The position numbers and the translations under genes were made by a program. Under the pieces are notes generated by a model. It had not been told where the DNA came from and ran no database searches. It was given only the letters and a program-made list of their open reading frames with translations. A DNA stretch of 64,000 nucleotides from Allosphingosinicella sp042666435 (GTDB lineage: Bacteria > Pseudomonadota > Alphaproteobacteria > Sphingomonadales > Sphingomonadaceae), in the NCBI RefSeq assembly GCF_042666435.1, contig NZ_JBHTDC010000002.1, forward strand, positions 682,001-746,000, in the 5' to 3' direction. Shown here piece by piece: positions 24,181 through 33,158 of this stretch (the stretch's first letter is position 1; each line of letters starts with the position of its first letter).

Positions 24181-26700
24181 ATGAAGACCCATCGGCTTTG
24201 GGGATCCGCGTATGGCGTTATTGCGGCGGCTCTTATCGCGGCCCCGGCCTCCGCGCAGACCAGCGATCCGGCCGGCGATCCGCAGGCGGAAGAGGCGGTT
24301 GCAGCGGCAGTGGCGGACGGGAGCAATATAGCGGCGGACGAAGGCGCCTCCGATGTCGGATTGAGCGACATCATCGTCACGGCGACCCGCAGATCCACGA
24401 ACCTGCAGGATACGCCGATCGCCGTCAGCGCCATCGATCAGGGCCTGATCGATCAGGTTAGCCCTCGCGACATCGGCGACCTGGCCGCGTTCGTCCCCAA
24501 TTTCTCGGCCAGCACGATCACGAACTTCAACGCGGCCTCGTTCGCGATGCGCGGCGTGGGCCAGACATCGATCATCGTCTATTTCGAACCGCCGGTGGCG
24601 GTGCTGGTCGACGATTTCGTCGTCTCCAGCGTGCAGACCCAGCTGCTCGATACGTTCGACATCGAGCAGATCGAAGTGCTGCGCGGGCCCCAGGGAACCC
24701 TGTTTGGCAAGAATACGACGGGCGGCGCCGTCACCGTCCGCACCAAGCGTCCGATCATGAACGAAATCGGCGGCGAAGTGCGCGGCCAGGCGGGCAGCTT
24801 CGGCACCGTCAAGGCCCAGGGCTCCATCAACGTGCCGATCATCGAGGACATGCTCGCGCTTCGCCTGGTCGGCGGCTACGAATATAGCAACGGCTATTAC
24901 AAGAACGGCGCCTGCTACGGCCCCGTGCAGGGCTTCGTTCCCAGCAAGTTCGACGGCGTACAAGGGTGCCTCGACGGCGAGACCAGCGGCGGCAAGGATG
25001 TCTGGCAGGCGCGGGCGAAGCTGCTCTTCGAGCCGACCAGCAACATCCAGGCGCTGCTGCAATATGAGTGGATCCGCGACAAATCGGAATCGGTCCCGTC
25101 GGTCAACGAGAATTATCTCTACACCGGCAACGGGGCCTTCGTCACCGATCTGATCGGGGCCACCTCCCCCAATCCCCTGAGTAACGACCCGCTCGACAAT
25201 GCCGCCCTCACCAATCGCAACGACGCGCTGCTCGAAATGGAGCGCGGTCAGCGCATCAATGTCGACGGCGTCTATCTGAACGTCGACGTCGATTTCGACA
25301 TCGGAACGCTGACCTCCGTTTCGGGATATCGCTTCCAGCGCTCACGGCTGCCGAACAGTTATGCCGGCGTCGCGCCGATTGCCCGTGATGGCCAGCCGCT
25401 TTCCTTCTTCGACGCGCGCCGCGACGATGATCGCAAGACCTGGCAGCAAGAGGTGCGCTTCGCGACCGACACGGGCGGCCCGTTCGATGTCGTCGTCGGC
25501 GGTTTCTACCAGAAGGAAAAAATCGATTTCTGCGTCTCGCAGATCCTCGGCTTCCTCGATCTGACCTCCGGTCCGTTGCCGTTCGGCAATTGGAACGACA
25601 CGCCCTATTTGCTGTGCAACGCCCAGAATTCGACCTCCAAGGCGATTTTCGCCGAGGGCACCTATGAATTCACGCCGGAGCTGACGCTGACCGCGGGCGC
25701 GCGCCACACCTGGGAGGACAAGACCTGGCGCGGACGGCAACAGACCTTCATTCCGGGGCTCAACGGGGGCTTCGATCCCAGCATAACCATCGACGAGCCG
25801 CTCGACGCCAGCGTCAACAACTTCACCGCGGGCGTGGTCTCCGTGGATGCCAAAGCGAAGGAGCTGACCTACCGGGCGAGCCTCGGCTACCAGGCGACGC
25901 CGGACCTGTTCTTCTACGGCACCATGTCGCACGGCTTCAAAAGCGGTGGCTTCAACGACCAGATTGGCGGCTTCGCCGCGTTCGGCGCGGATCTCGACGC
26001 CTTCCGCGAGGCGGCGCGCGCGACCGACCCGGAGACGGCGGACAGCTATGAAGTCGGCATGAAGAGCGAGTTCTTCGATCGCCGGATCCGCTTCAACCTC
26101 ACCGGCTTCCACGTGAAGTATAAGGATCTGCAGAAACAGCTGAACGTGCCGATCGTGGTCAACGGCCAGCCCAACCAAGTCACCTTGTTCGTCAACGCCG
26201 CCACGGCGACGGTCAACGGCCTCGAGCTGGAAACGTCGGCGACGCCGTTCGAGGGGCTGACGTTGCGCGGCGTACTGGGTTATCAGGATGCGAAATACGG
26301 CCGCTACGACGCGGTTGGTGCGGGCTACGACCTGTCGACCGCTCCCCTCGACCGCGCGCCCAAATGGCAGTGGACGGTGGACGCCGCCTACGAGCTGCCG
26401 GTCGGCGACGATCACAAGGTGACCTTGAACGGCAACGTCGCTTATACCGCCCGCAACCTGTCGACCCAGGCGATCGACGACCCGCTCGGCAACACCTACC
26501 TCAATGCGCGCACCCTGGTGAACGCATCGATCACCCTCGCCGAAGCCGACAACCGCTATTTCGTGCGGCTCATCGGCCGCAACCTGACTGACGAGCGCTA
26601 CCGGATCGCATCGCAGAACGTCGCCGGCCTCTGGCTCAACAGCCAATATGGCCCGCCGCGCTACTTCGGCGTCGAGTTCGGCACGAAGTTCGGCCAATGA
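24181..26700 (+). CDS. TonB-dependent outer-membrane receptor
   Basis: An 839-residue protein. Residues 1-25 form a signal peptide ending ASA, followed by an Ala/Glu-rich linker and a TonB-box-like DIIVTATRR at about 63-71. The plug domain contains IEQIEVLRGPQGTLFGKNTTGGAV, and the rest is a 22-strand barrel ending in the aromatic-containing RYFGVEFGTKFGQ. It carries a ligand across the outer membrane using TonB energy. Position inside an oxygenase/CoA cluster with a dyad operator 75 bp upstream suggests uptake of the cluster's hydrophobic substrate rather than iron chelates, as described for other sphingomonad catabolic clusters. No partner gene is adjacent. Confidence 0.95.
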   Translation: MKTHRLWGSAYGVIAAALIAAPASAQTSDPAGDPQAEEAVAAAVADGSNIAADEGASDVGLSDIIVTATRRSTNLQDTPIAVSAIDQGLIDQVSPRDIGDLAAFVPNFSASTITNFNAASFAMRGVGQTSIIVYFEPPVAVLVDDFVVSSVQTQLLDTFDIEQIEVLRGPQGTLFGKNTTGGAVTVRTKRPIMNEIGGEVRGQAGSFGTVKAQGSINVPIIEDMLALRLVGGYEYSNGYYKNGACYGPVQGFVPSKFDGVQGCLDGETSGGKDVWQARAKLLFEPTSNIQALLQYEWIRDKSESVPSVNENYLYTGNGAFVTDLIGATSPNPLSNDPLDNAALTNRNDALLEMERGQRINVDGVYLNVDVDFDIGTLTSVSGYRFQRSRLPNSYAGVAPIARDGQPLSFFDARRDDDRKTWQQEVRFATDTGGPFDVVVGGFYQKEKIDFCVSQILGFLDLTSGPLPFGNWNDTPYLLCNAQNSTSKAIFAEGTYEFTPELTLTAGARHTWEDKTWRGRQQTFIPGLNGGFDPSITIDEPLDASVNNFTAGVVSVDAKAKELTYRASLGYQATPDLFFYGTMSHGFKSGGFNDQIGGFAAFGADLDAFREAARATDPETADSYEVGMKSEFFDRRIRFNLTGFHVKYKDLQKQLNVPIVVNGQPNQVTLFVNAATATVNGLELETSATPFEGLTLRGVLGYQDAKYGRYDAVGAGYDLSTAPLDRAPKWQWTVDAAYELPVGDDHKVTLNGNVAYTARNLSTQAIDDPLGNTYLNARTLVNASITLAEADNRYFVRLIGRNLTDERYRIASQNVAGLWLNSQYGPPRYFGVEFGTKFGQ

Positions 26701-26732
26701 CCGACGCGCGGCCTTCCCTAGGGGCCGCATGG

Positions 26733-26769
26733 ACGGCGGGGCGGTCTTCCGCCCCGCCGTTCAGGTTTT
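26733..26769 (+). terminator. Intrinsic terminator after TonB receptor gene
   Basis: A 12-bp perfect GC stem (acggcggggcgg / ccgccccgccgt) with loop tctt, followed by tcaggtttt, lies 32 bp after the receptor stop codon. Confidence 0.8.
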
Positions 26770-27341
26770 CAGCCCGCAGGCTCGAGCATGTCGCTCATGC
26801 AGACCGTGTCGAGGCCGAGCGCATGGGTGAAGCGTCCCATCGCCATCCAGCAGCCGATCGCAAGGGTCAGTTCCGCGATCTCGGCGTAGCTATAGGCGGC
26901 CTGCATCTCCTCCCAGAAGGCGCTGTCGTAACCGAGCTCCCGGGGGCCTTCCGCCAGCCGCTCGGCATAATCGATGGCGAGACGCTCGCGCCCATCGAAC
27001 AGCGGCGAATCCCGCCAGTCCGAGATCGCCGCGTAGAATGGCTCATCGGGACGCGCGCCGCCCCGCGCGACCACCGAGCGCGAGGGATCGCCCCCGACCG
27101 ATTCGAGATAGGCGTCGAGATGGTCGCCGGCGCGGAAATCCTGGCAGACCAGGCATCCATTGATCTGCGCGGTGCGGTATCGCGCCGCCTCCGCGACCCG
27201 CAGCGGCAGCCGCAGCGACTGATAGACCGAGCGCACGAAGGCGCCGGCCGCCGCCCCGATCTCCGGCGCGTGATGGCCGAGCGCGTAGCCGAGTGGATCG
27301 GCGGCGTGCTGCGGCGGTATATCGATATTCGGCATCTTCAT
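26769..27341 (-). CDS. Carboxymuconolactone decarboxylase/AhpD-like protein
   Basis: A 190-residue all-helical protein of the AhpD-like superfamily. The redox pair is Cys63-x2-Cys66 in INGCLVCQDFRAGDH; the His usually four residues after the second Cys is Arg here, with His74 further on. The C-terminal helix SYAEIAELTLAIGCWMAMGRF is typical of carboxymuconolactone decarboxylase-family members. It may act as a peroxidase-like or lactone/keto-acid enzyme; in clusters of this kind it is often annotated without proof. It is divergent from the Rieske gene at 27450, with which it shares a 108-bp AT-rich control region. Confidence 0.83.
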   Translation of the reverse strand: MKMPNIDIPPQHAADPLGYALGHHAPEIGAAAGAFVRSVYQSLRLPLRVAEAARYRTAQINGCLVCQDFRAGDHLDAYLESVGGDPSRSVVARGGARPDEPFYAAISDWRDSPLFDGRERLAIDYAERLAEGPRELGYDSAFWEEMQAAYSYAEIAELTLAIGCWMAMGRFTHALGLDTVCMSDMLEPAG

Positions 27342-27390
27342 ATCTCCCCAATCAATCGATGAGTGGCAGGAGAACTATACGCACTGTGAA

Positions 27391-27400
27391 GTAAATTTAC
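27391..27400. promoter_or_regulatory. 10-bp AT palindrome in divergent control region
   Basis: gtaaatttac is a perfect palindrome in the AT-rich gap between the AhpD-like gene and the Rieske gene. No 18-bp dyad is found in this gap. A regulator site is possible but the match is short. Confidence 0.3.
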
Positions 27401-27449
27401 ACATCTATTCGCAAACTATCAAATACCAACAATAAGGTGGAAGCAGATT

Positions 27450-28829
27450 ATGGCTAGCGCCTACCAATATGATCGCGTCATGACTTGGCCCGTTAATCCG
27501 GATGCTCCGGAAGGAAGCCACGAAGCCAAGGCGCCATTTGTAGACAATGGCACAGGTCCGATTTCGCCCGAACGTTATTATTCGATTGAATGGATGGAGA
27601 AGGAGCGCAACCGTCTCTGGGCCAGGGTCTGGAACTGGGCCGCCCGCGAGGAGGATATTCCAGACGCCGGCGATTATGTCGTCTTCGAGATCGGCCGGGA
27701 AAGCTTCATCGTCACGCGCGATGACGAGGGGCGTATCCGCGCCTATTTCAACGTCTGTCCGCATCGCGGCAACCGTCTCGTCTCCGACGAGGGCGGGTCT
27801 CGCCCGGGCGGCTTCACCTGTCCCTTTCACAATTGGCGTTTCGGCCTCGACGGCGCGATCGACCATGTCACCGACCGCGAGACCTTCCGGCCGGAAGCCT
27901 TGTGCCGGGATCTCGACCTGTCCGAGGTGCGCTGCGAAAGCTGGGAAGGCTTCGTCTTCATCAACATGGACAAGGACGCCAAGCCGCTGCTCGAGCATCT
28001 CGGGCCGCTCGTCGAACATGCCCGTCCGTATCGGCTGCGCGACATGCGGATCATGCGCCGCGTCCGGGCGGTGTGGGAATCGAACTGGAAGATCGGCGTC
28101 GATGGCTTCAACGAGGCCTATCACGTCCATGCCATCCACCCGCAGATCCTGCCGGTGTTCAACGACTATCACGCCCAGATCGACCTCTTCCCCAACGGCA
28201 TGAGCCGCATGGTCACCAAATTCGCTTATGAAAGCCCGCGCATGGGCGGGTCGGCGGCCTCGCCGGGGCTCAATGCGGGCCTTCGCGCGACCATGGAGGA
28301 AGTGGGGATCGATCCCGACACCTTCGCCGGATCGAAGGAGGACGTGCGGCAAGCCGTCCAGGCGGCGAAGCGTGTGCGGGCCGAGCAGCTCGGGATCGAT
28401 TATTCCGGCTTCATCGACAACCAGCTCACCGACGACTGGAATTACGACATCTTCCCCAACATCCAGATCGGCATGCATCCGGAAGGCGTCAGCATGCTCT
28501 ATTTCCGGCCGCACGCGACCGACCCCCGCAAGTTCGTCTTCGACGTGATCGTGATGATGCACCCGCAGACGAACCCCGACATCCGGCCGCCGGCCTATAT
28601 GGGCCTGCCCGAAGGCAGCGACATCAGCGGCCGAGAACCCGTCGAGGTCCAGCATATCGACTGGCGCGAGGGAGGACTTGGCGAGTTGTTCGACCAGGAC
28701 AGCAGCCTGTTCGCGGAGGTGCAGCGCGGGATCGAGAGCAAAGGCTATCGCGGCGCCGTGCTTTCCGAGCAGGAACAGCGCGTCGGCCATTTCCATGCCG
28801 AGCTAGAGCGTTACCTCGCCGCCGATTGA
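27450..28829 (+). CDS. Rieske ring-hydroxylating oxygenase, large subunit
   Basis: A 459-residue protein, ATG 27450 with AAGGTGG upstream. Rieske ligands: Cys103-x-His105 and Cys124-x2-His127. Mononuclear iron motif VDGFNEAYHVHAIHP: Asp218, His225, His230. The C-terminal half carries NQLTDDWNYDIFPNIQIGMHPEG and PHATDPRKFVFDV, shared with the other oxygenases here. It is followed 27 bp later by the PQQ dehydrogenase gene, so the two are probably co-transcribed, and a hydroxylated product could pass to the dehydrogenase side of the pathway. No electron-transfer gene is adjacent. Substrate unknown. Confidence 0.94.
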   Translation: MASAYQYDRVMTWPVNPDAPEGSHEAKAPFVDNGTGPISPERYYSIEWMEKERNRLWARVWNWAAREEDIPDAGDYVVFEIGRESFIVTRDDEGRIRAYFNVCPHRGNRLVSDEGGSRPGGFTCPFHNWRFGLDGAIDHVTDRETFRPEALCRDLDLSEVRCESWEGFVFINMDKDAKPLLEHLGPLVEHARPYRLRDMRIMRRVRAVWESNWKIGVDGFNEAYHVHAIHPQILPVFNDYHAQIDLFPNGMSRMVTKFAYESPRMGGSAASPGLNAGLRATMEEVGIDPDTFAGSKEDVRQAVQAAKRVRAEQLGIDYSGFIDNQLTDDWNYDIFPNIQIGMHPEGVSMLYFRPHATDPRKFVFDVIVMMHPQTNPDIRPPAYMGLPEGSDISGREPVEVQHIDWREGGLGELFDQDSSLFAEVQRGIESKGYRGAVLSEQEQRVGHFHAELERYLAAD

Positions 28830-28856
28830 CCGATACCCTTTACTGGATTTTTGCCG

Positions 28857-30974
28857 ATGCCCATGTCGTTGCGTCCCTTCCTCGTTTTTGCCTCGTCCGC
28901 CGCGCTCATTCTTTCGGTCGCGGCCTGCGACCAGGCCCAGCGAAACGCTGAAGCGGTCGCCGACATCGGGCCGGCCGGCTGGCTCCAGCAGCTGTTCGAC
29001 GGCAGCGACGGGCGCGACTGGCCCGCCTTCGGGCGGACCTATGGCGAGCAGCATTACAGCCCGCTCGACCAGGTCAATACCGAGACCGTGGACCGGCTCG
29101 GCCTGATCTGGTCGCTCGATCTGGAGCCCGGCAACCCCGCGACCGGCCCGATCGCGGTAGACGGCATTATCTACTTCGCCTCCGGCTACAGCGTCGCCCA
29201 CGCCGTCGATGCCGCGACCGGCAAGCTGCTCTGGAAATATAATCCCAAGGCGCCCGAAGCCTCGGGGCACAAGCTGCGCCAGGGCTGGGGCAGCCGCGGC
29301 ATCGCTTACTGGAACGGCAAGGTCTACATCGCCACCCAGGACGGGCGCCTGATCGCCATCGACGCCAGGACCGGCAATCCGGTGTGGAGCGCGATGACGA
29401 TGGAGAAGGACGCTCAACGCTTCATCAGCGGCCCGCCCCGCGTGTTCGACGGCATGGTCGTGATCGGCAATGGCGGCGCCGACGAGGCCGCGATCCGCGG
29501 CTACGCCACCGCCTATGACGCCGAAACCGGCGAACAGAAATGGCGCTTCTACACGGTTCCGGGCAATCCCGCCGACGGGTTCGAGGACAAGGCCATGGAG
29601 ATGGCCGCCAAGACCTGGTCCGGCGAATATTGGAAGCATGGCGGCGGTGGCACCGTCTGGAACGCCATCACCTATGACCGGGAATTCGACACTTTGTACC
29701 TCGGCACCGGCAACGGATCGCCCTGGAACCACAAGATCCGCAGCGAAGGGAAGGGCGACAACCTCTTCCTGAGCTCGATCATCGCGCTCGACGCGAAGAC
29801 CGGCGCGTACAAATGGCATTATCAGACCAATCCGGGCGAAAGCTGGGATTTCAACGCCGCCATGGACATGCAGCTGGCGGACCTCGTCATCGACGGCAAG
29901 CCGCGCAAGGTGCTGATGACGGCGCCCAAGAACGGCTTCTTCTACGTGCTCGACCGCACCGACGGAAAGCTCATCTCGGCCGAACCCTTCGTCACCACCA
30001 CCTGGGCGAAAAGCATCGACCTGAAGACCGGGCGGCCGAACGAGGAGCCGAACATCCGCTACGAGAATGCTCCCTCCACCATACGACCGACGCCGGTCGG
30101 CGCACACAGCTGGACGCCCATGGCCTTCAGCCCGAAGGCGGGGCTCGTCTTCATCCCGGCGATCGATCTCGAGGCGACATTCGACGACCGCGGCATCACC
30201 GCCGAAAACTGGGAGCGGACGCCGGGCATGGCGCTCGATTACGGCGTCCGGCTCGACGTCCGCCCGCCGGCCGACGCCAAGTCGCTGAGCTATCTCATCG
30301 CCTGGGACCCGGTGACGCAGAAAGCGGCGTGGCGCGTACCGACGCCCGGCCACTTCAACGGCGGCGTGATGGCCACCGGCGGCGACCTCGTCTTTCAGGG
30401 CCACCCCGATTCGAGCTTTACCGCCTATGACGCAAAGACCGGCCGGGCGCTCTGGAACTTCGACGCCAAGGCGCCGATCGTCGCGCCACCGATCACCTAC
30501 ACGGTGGGCGGCCGCCAATATGTCACCGTCATTGCCGGCATGGGCACCAGCGCCGGTTTGTTCGGTCCGCTGCTGGAGCCGTTCGGGATCGACTATCGCG
30601 CGCAGAAGCGCCGCGTCCTCACCTTCGCGCTCGATGGCAAGGCGACGCTGCCGCCCAAGGTGCCCTACAAGGCCGTGGCCGTCGCGGACCCCGATTTCCG
30701 GCCCGATCCGGTCGTTGCCAAGCAGGGCGAGCACATCTTCAACATCCGTTGCTCGGTCTGCCACGGCGGCGGCGCGATCGCCGGCGGCACCGCGCCGGAC
30801 CTGCGCACTTCGGGCGCGATCCTGTCGGAGGACACGATGACCGCCATCATCCACGATGGCATCCTGGTGCCCAACGGCATGCCCCGCTTCGAGGAGATGA
30901 GCGCGGAAGACCGGGAGGCCATACGCCAGTATCTGCGGATGCGGGCGGCCGACCTGAGGGAGGGCCGCCGCTGA
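28857..30974 (+). CDS. PQQ-dependent alcohol dehydrogenase fused to cytochrome c (quinohemoprotein), likely lipoprotein
   Basis: A 705-residue type II quinohemoprotein. The N-terminus is a signal peptide ending VAAC with Cys24, which fits a lipobox, so the protein probably sits in the periplasm tethered to a membrane. Propeller docking repeats such as AVDAATGKLLW, AIDARTGNPVW and AYDAETGEQKW are visible. The likely catalytic Asp331 is in SWDFNAAMD; the residue two further on is Asn, not the Asp of lanthanide enzymes. The adjacent-cysteine disulfide of classical PQQ dehydrogenases is missing (GWGSRG in that place). The C-terminal domain has CSVCH (632-636) and Met675 as heme ligands. It oxidises an alcohol and passes electrons to the respiratory chain. 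Confidence 0.92.
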   Translation: MPMSLRPFLVFASSAALILSVAACDQAQRNAEAVADIGPAGWLQQLFDGSDGRDWPAFGRTYGEQHYSPLDQVNTETVDRLGLIWSLDLEPGNPATGPIAVDGIIYFASGYSVAHAVDAATGKLLWKYNPKAPEASGHKLRQGWGSRGIAYWNGKVYIATQDGRLIAIDARTGNPVWSAMTMEKDAQRFISGPPRVFDGMVVIGNGGADEAAIRGYATAYDAETGEQKWRFYTVPGNPADGFEDKAMEMAAKTWSGEYWKHGGGGTVWNAITYDREFDTLYLGTGNGSPWNHKIRSEGKGDNLFLSSIIALDAKTGAYKWHYQTNPGESWDFNAAMDMQLADLVIDGKPRKVLMTAPKNGFFYVLDRTDGKLISAEPFVTTTWAKSIDLKTGRPNEEPNIRYENAPSTIRPTPVGAHSWTPMAFSPKAGLVFIPAIDLEATFDDRGITAENWERTPGMALDYGVRLDVRPPADAKSLSYLIAWDPVTQKAAWRVPTPGHFNGGVMATGGDLVFQGHPDSSFTAYDAKTGRALWNFDAKAPIVAPPITYTVGGRQYVTVIAGMGTSAGLFGPLLEPFGIDYRAQKRRVLTFALDGKATLPPKVPYKAVAVADPDFRPDPVVAKQGEHIFNIRCSVCHGGGAIAGGTAPDLRTSGAILSEDTMTAIIHDGILVPNGMPRFEEMSAEDREAIRQYLRMRAADLREGRR

Positions 30975-31007
30975 AGTCGGCGCGGCCGAGCGTGGTCGCC
31001 CGATCTC

Positions 31008-31094
31008 CGTTCGCCCTGGGCCTGTCGAAGGGGCTTCTTCTTCCCATGCCTTGCTGAGCGGAAGAAGAGGGCTTCGACAGGCTCAGCCCGAACG
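31008..31094. repeat. Palindromic repeat, family R1 (copy 2), between convergent genes
   Basis: cgttcgccctgggcctgtcg and cgacaggctcagcccgaacg form the outer stem, with an inner ttcttcttccc/ggaagaag stem. It resembles the repeat at 2533-2612 and again sits between convergent genes, where it can end transcription from both sides. Confidence 0.85.
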
Positions 31095-31114
31095 GTGGGG
31101 GCAGGGCTCGGATT

Positions 31115-31648
31115 CTACATCTGCCGGATCGGGTCCTTGCCGTCCCATTCCGCGGCGGTCGCCCTGACCATTCCGAACAGCTCTTTCATCTCCGGCCCCA
31201 TCTCGATCAGCTCGACCATCGTGCCCGGGAACAAAATGTCGGTGTCGAGATAGGAGAAGCGGGAGATCGGCAGCACGCCCTCCAGCGCCACGCCGATGCC
31301 GGCCGCGCGCGCCGCCGCCATCTGGGCGTCATAGTCGGTCGCCACCGTCCCCAGATGATGGACGCCGCTCCGCCCGGAATCGAGGAACTCGCGATAGACG
31401 GACGGCGCCGATCCCGGCTGGATGATCTCGATCATCGAATCGCCGCTGTACGAGATCGCCGCCGCGCCAAGCAGGTCGTAATCGGGCGCCACCCGCTCGC
31501 CGCGCACCTCGATCCATTCCGCCTGGAGCGGCACCGGGAACATGAAGAAGGGCCCGATTCCCATCACCTTGGTCATATGGGCGATCGCCGATTCGACGTC
31601 CTCGACGACATAAGCGATCTGAAAGACCGGGCCGAATGCGTGGCTCAT
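31115..31648 (-). CDS. VOC superfamily protein
   Basis: A 177-residue protein, ATG 31648. Module one starts VFQIAYVVEDVESAIAHMTKVMGIGPFFMF, module two starts SGVHHLGTVATDYDAQMAA, both of the glyoxalase_4-like vicinal oxygen chelate type. It is related to the protein at 21549-22097. The C-terminal segment ATAAEWDGKDPIRQM has the WDGxDP ending found in several aromatic-cluster VOC proteins. The gene is divergent from the tandem Rieske pair and the dyad at 31715 lies 67 bp before its start, so it is probably co-regulated with them. Reaction unknown. Confidence 0.83.
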   Translation of the reverse strand: MSHAFGPVFQIAYVVEDVESAIAHMTKVMGIGPFFMFPVPLQAEWIEVRGERVAPDYDLLGAAAISYSGDSMIEIIQPGSAPSVYREFLDSGRSGVHHLGTVATDYDAQMAAARAAGIGVALEGVLPISRFSYLDTDILFPGTMVELIEMGPEMKELFGMVRATAAEWDGKDPIRQM

Positions 31649-31714
31649 GATTAAATTCTCCCTGCGGCCGTGAATGAGGCACGTCGCGCGGCCACATGCG
31701 CGAATCTACTTGCC

Positions 31715-31732
31715 AAACAATCATGCATGTTT
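31715..31732. promoter_or_regulatory. 18-bp dyad site 7 (putative operator), divergent promoter region
   Basis: AAACAATCATGCATGTTT is a perfect match to AAACA-N2-CATG-N2-TGTTT and nearly the consensus of all sites. It lies 67 bp from both the VOC start (31648) and the Rieske start (31800). Confidence 0.72.
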
Positions 31733-31799
31733 TTAATTTGATGTCGATCCGCGCCAAGACGGATGTGTTTTCCGATATGTAAACTCACAGGAGAGAGCG

Positions 31800-33158
31800 A
31801 TGACGTTCGGATTCCGGCTCTGGGATATCCATATCGGAGAGCCCCACCCCTTCAACGATCCGGCGCCTCCGATCGACAACGGCACCGCCCGCCCGTCGCC
31901 CGGCCGCTATCACGACGCGGCGTTCGCGAGAGACGAATGGGAGAAGGTGTTCGCACGCAGCTGGCTGCTCGCCTGCCCGGTTTCGGACGTGCGCGAACCA
32001 GGCGACTTCGCGAAATTCGATATCGGCACGGAGAGCTTCATCATCGTGCGCGGCGATGACGGGGGGGTGCATGCCCATTACAATGTCTGCCCGCATCGCG
32101 GCAGCCAGATCGTCCTTTCCGACACCGGCAGCGCGTCGCAATTCACCTGTCCCTTCCACAGCTGGAAGTTCAGCCTGGAAGGCGAGAATGTCGCCGTCAC
32201 CGATCCGGAGACGTTCCGTCCGGAAGTGCTCTGCCACGACACGAGCCTGACGTCGGTCCGCTGCGAGGTCGCGGCGGGCCTGGTGTTCATTTCGATGGAC
32301 CCGGACATCGAGCCGCTCAAGGACTGGCTCGCGCCGATCCTGCCGCAGCTCGAGCTTTACGACATCGACAGGATGCACGTGATCCAGCACCGCAAGTCGG
32401 ACTGGGGCGCAAACTGGAAGGGCGGCGTCGACGCTTTCGCCGAAATCTACCACCTCCACGCCGTCCATCCCCAGACCCAGTGCCTGATGGACGACCGCAC
32501 CCAGATCGACCTCTATCCGGGCGGGTTCAGCCGTCAGTTCGTGCCGTTCGCGCAGCCGAGCCCGCGCTTCGCGGATCAGGAAAGCGTCAATCCCGGGATC
32601 GCCATGATGCTGCGGGACGCCGGTATCGATCCCGCCACCTATCAGGGCACCGCCCGCGAGACGCGGGCCGCCGTGCAGGAGGCGAAGCGCAAGCGCGGCG
32701 CCGAATTCGGGCTCGATTACGGCAAGTTCAGCGACACCCAGCTCAGCGATTCCACCATCTACAGCGTCTTTCCCAACGCGCAGATCGGCTGCCATCCTGA
32801 AGCGGTCTTCCTGCACCGCTTCCTGCCGCACCCGACCGATCCCAACCAGTTCACGTACGACACCTGCATCCTCTACAGGCACATCGACGCGCCCGGTTAC
32901 AGCGCGCCCGCATGGATGGGGCTGGGCGACGATATCGACCTCACCGGCGAGATGCGGCCCGACATCGTCCGCACGGCGCTCGGCGAGCCGCCCGGGCTGG
33001 GCGAAGTGCTCGACCAGGATTCGGAGCTTCTGCCGATCGTCCAGGCCGGCGCCCGCTCGCGCGGGTTCCGAGGCCCGCTGTGGAGCGACCAGGAAGCGCG
33101 CCTTCGGCATTTCCACGCGGAACTCGACCGCAAAATGGCACAAGGAGACGCCGCATGA
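31800..33158 (+). CDS. Rieske ring-hydroxylating oxygenase, large subunit (tandem copy 1)
   Basis: A 452-residue protein, ATG 31800 with aggagaga upstream. Rieske ligands are Cys97-x-His99 and Cys117-x2-His120; the iron motif VDAFAEIYHLHAVHP gives Asp211, His218 and His223. It aligns without gaps over most of its length with the next protein and is about two thirds identical by eye. The second gene overlaps its stop (ATGA), so the two are translated together and could form a mixed hexamer or split substrate range. The oxygenase is likely fed by the ferredoxin/reductase set at 35556-38657. A dyad site lies 68 bp upstream. Confidence 0.95.
   Translation: MTFGFRLWDIHIGEPHPFNDPAPPIDNGTARPSPGRYHDAAFARDEWEKVFARSWLLACPVSDVREPGDFAKFDIGTESFIIVRGDDGGVHAHYNVCPHRGSQIVLSDTGSASQFTCPFHSWKFSLEGENVAVTDPETFRPEVLCHDTSLTSVRCEVAAGLVFISMDPDIEPLKDWLAPILPQLELYDIDRMHVIQHRKSDWGANWKGGVDAFAEIYHLHAVHPQTQCLMDDRTQIDLYPGGFSRQFVPFAQPSPRFADQESVNPGIAMMLRDAGIDPATYQGTARETRAAVQEAKRKRGAEFGLDYGKFSDTQLSDSTIYSVFPNAQIGCHPEAVFLHRFLPHPTDPNQFTYDTCILYRHIDAPGYSAPAWMGLGDDIDLTGEMRPDIVRTALGEPPGLGEVLDQDSELLPIVQAGARSRGFRGPLWSDQEARLRHFHAELDRKMAQGDAA

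Noticed and set aside
28803..30854. Very long open frame on the minus strand across the PQQ dehydrogenase gene
   Set aside because: It is a high-GC antisense shadow: the plus-strand product has a signal peptide, PQQ repeats and a heme motif, while the minus-strand product has no recognisable domain.
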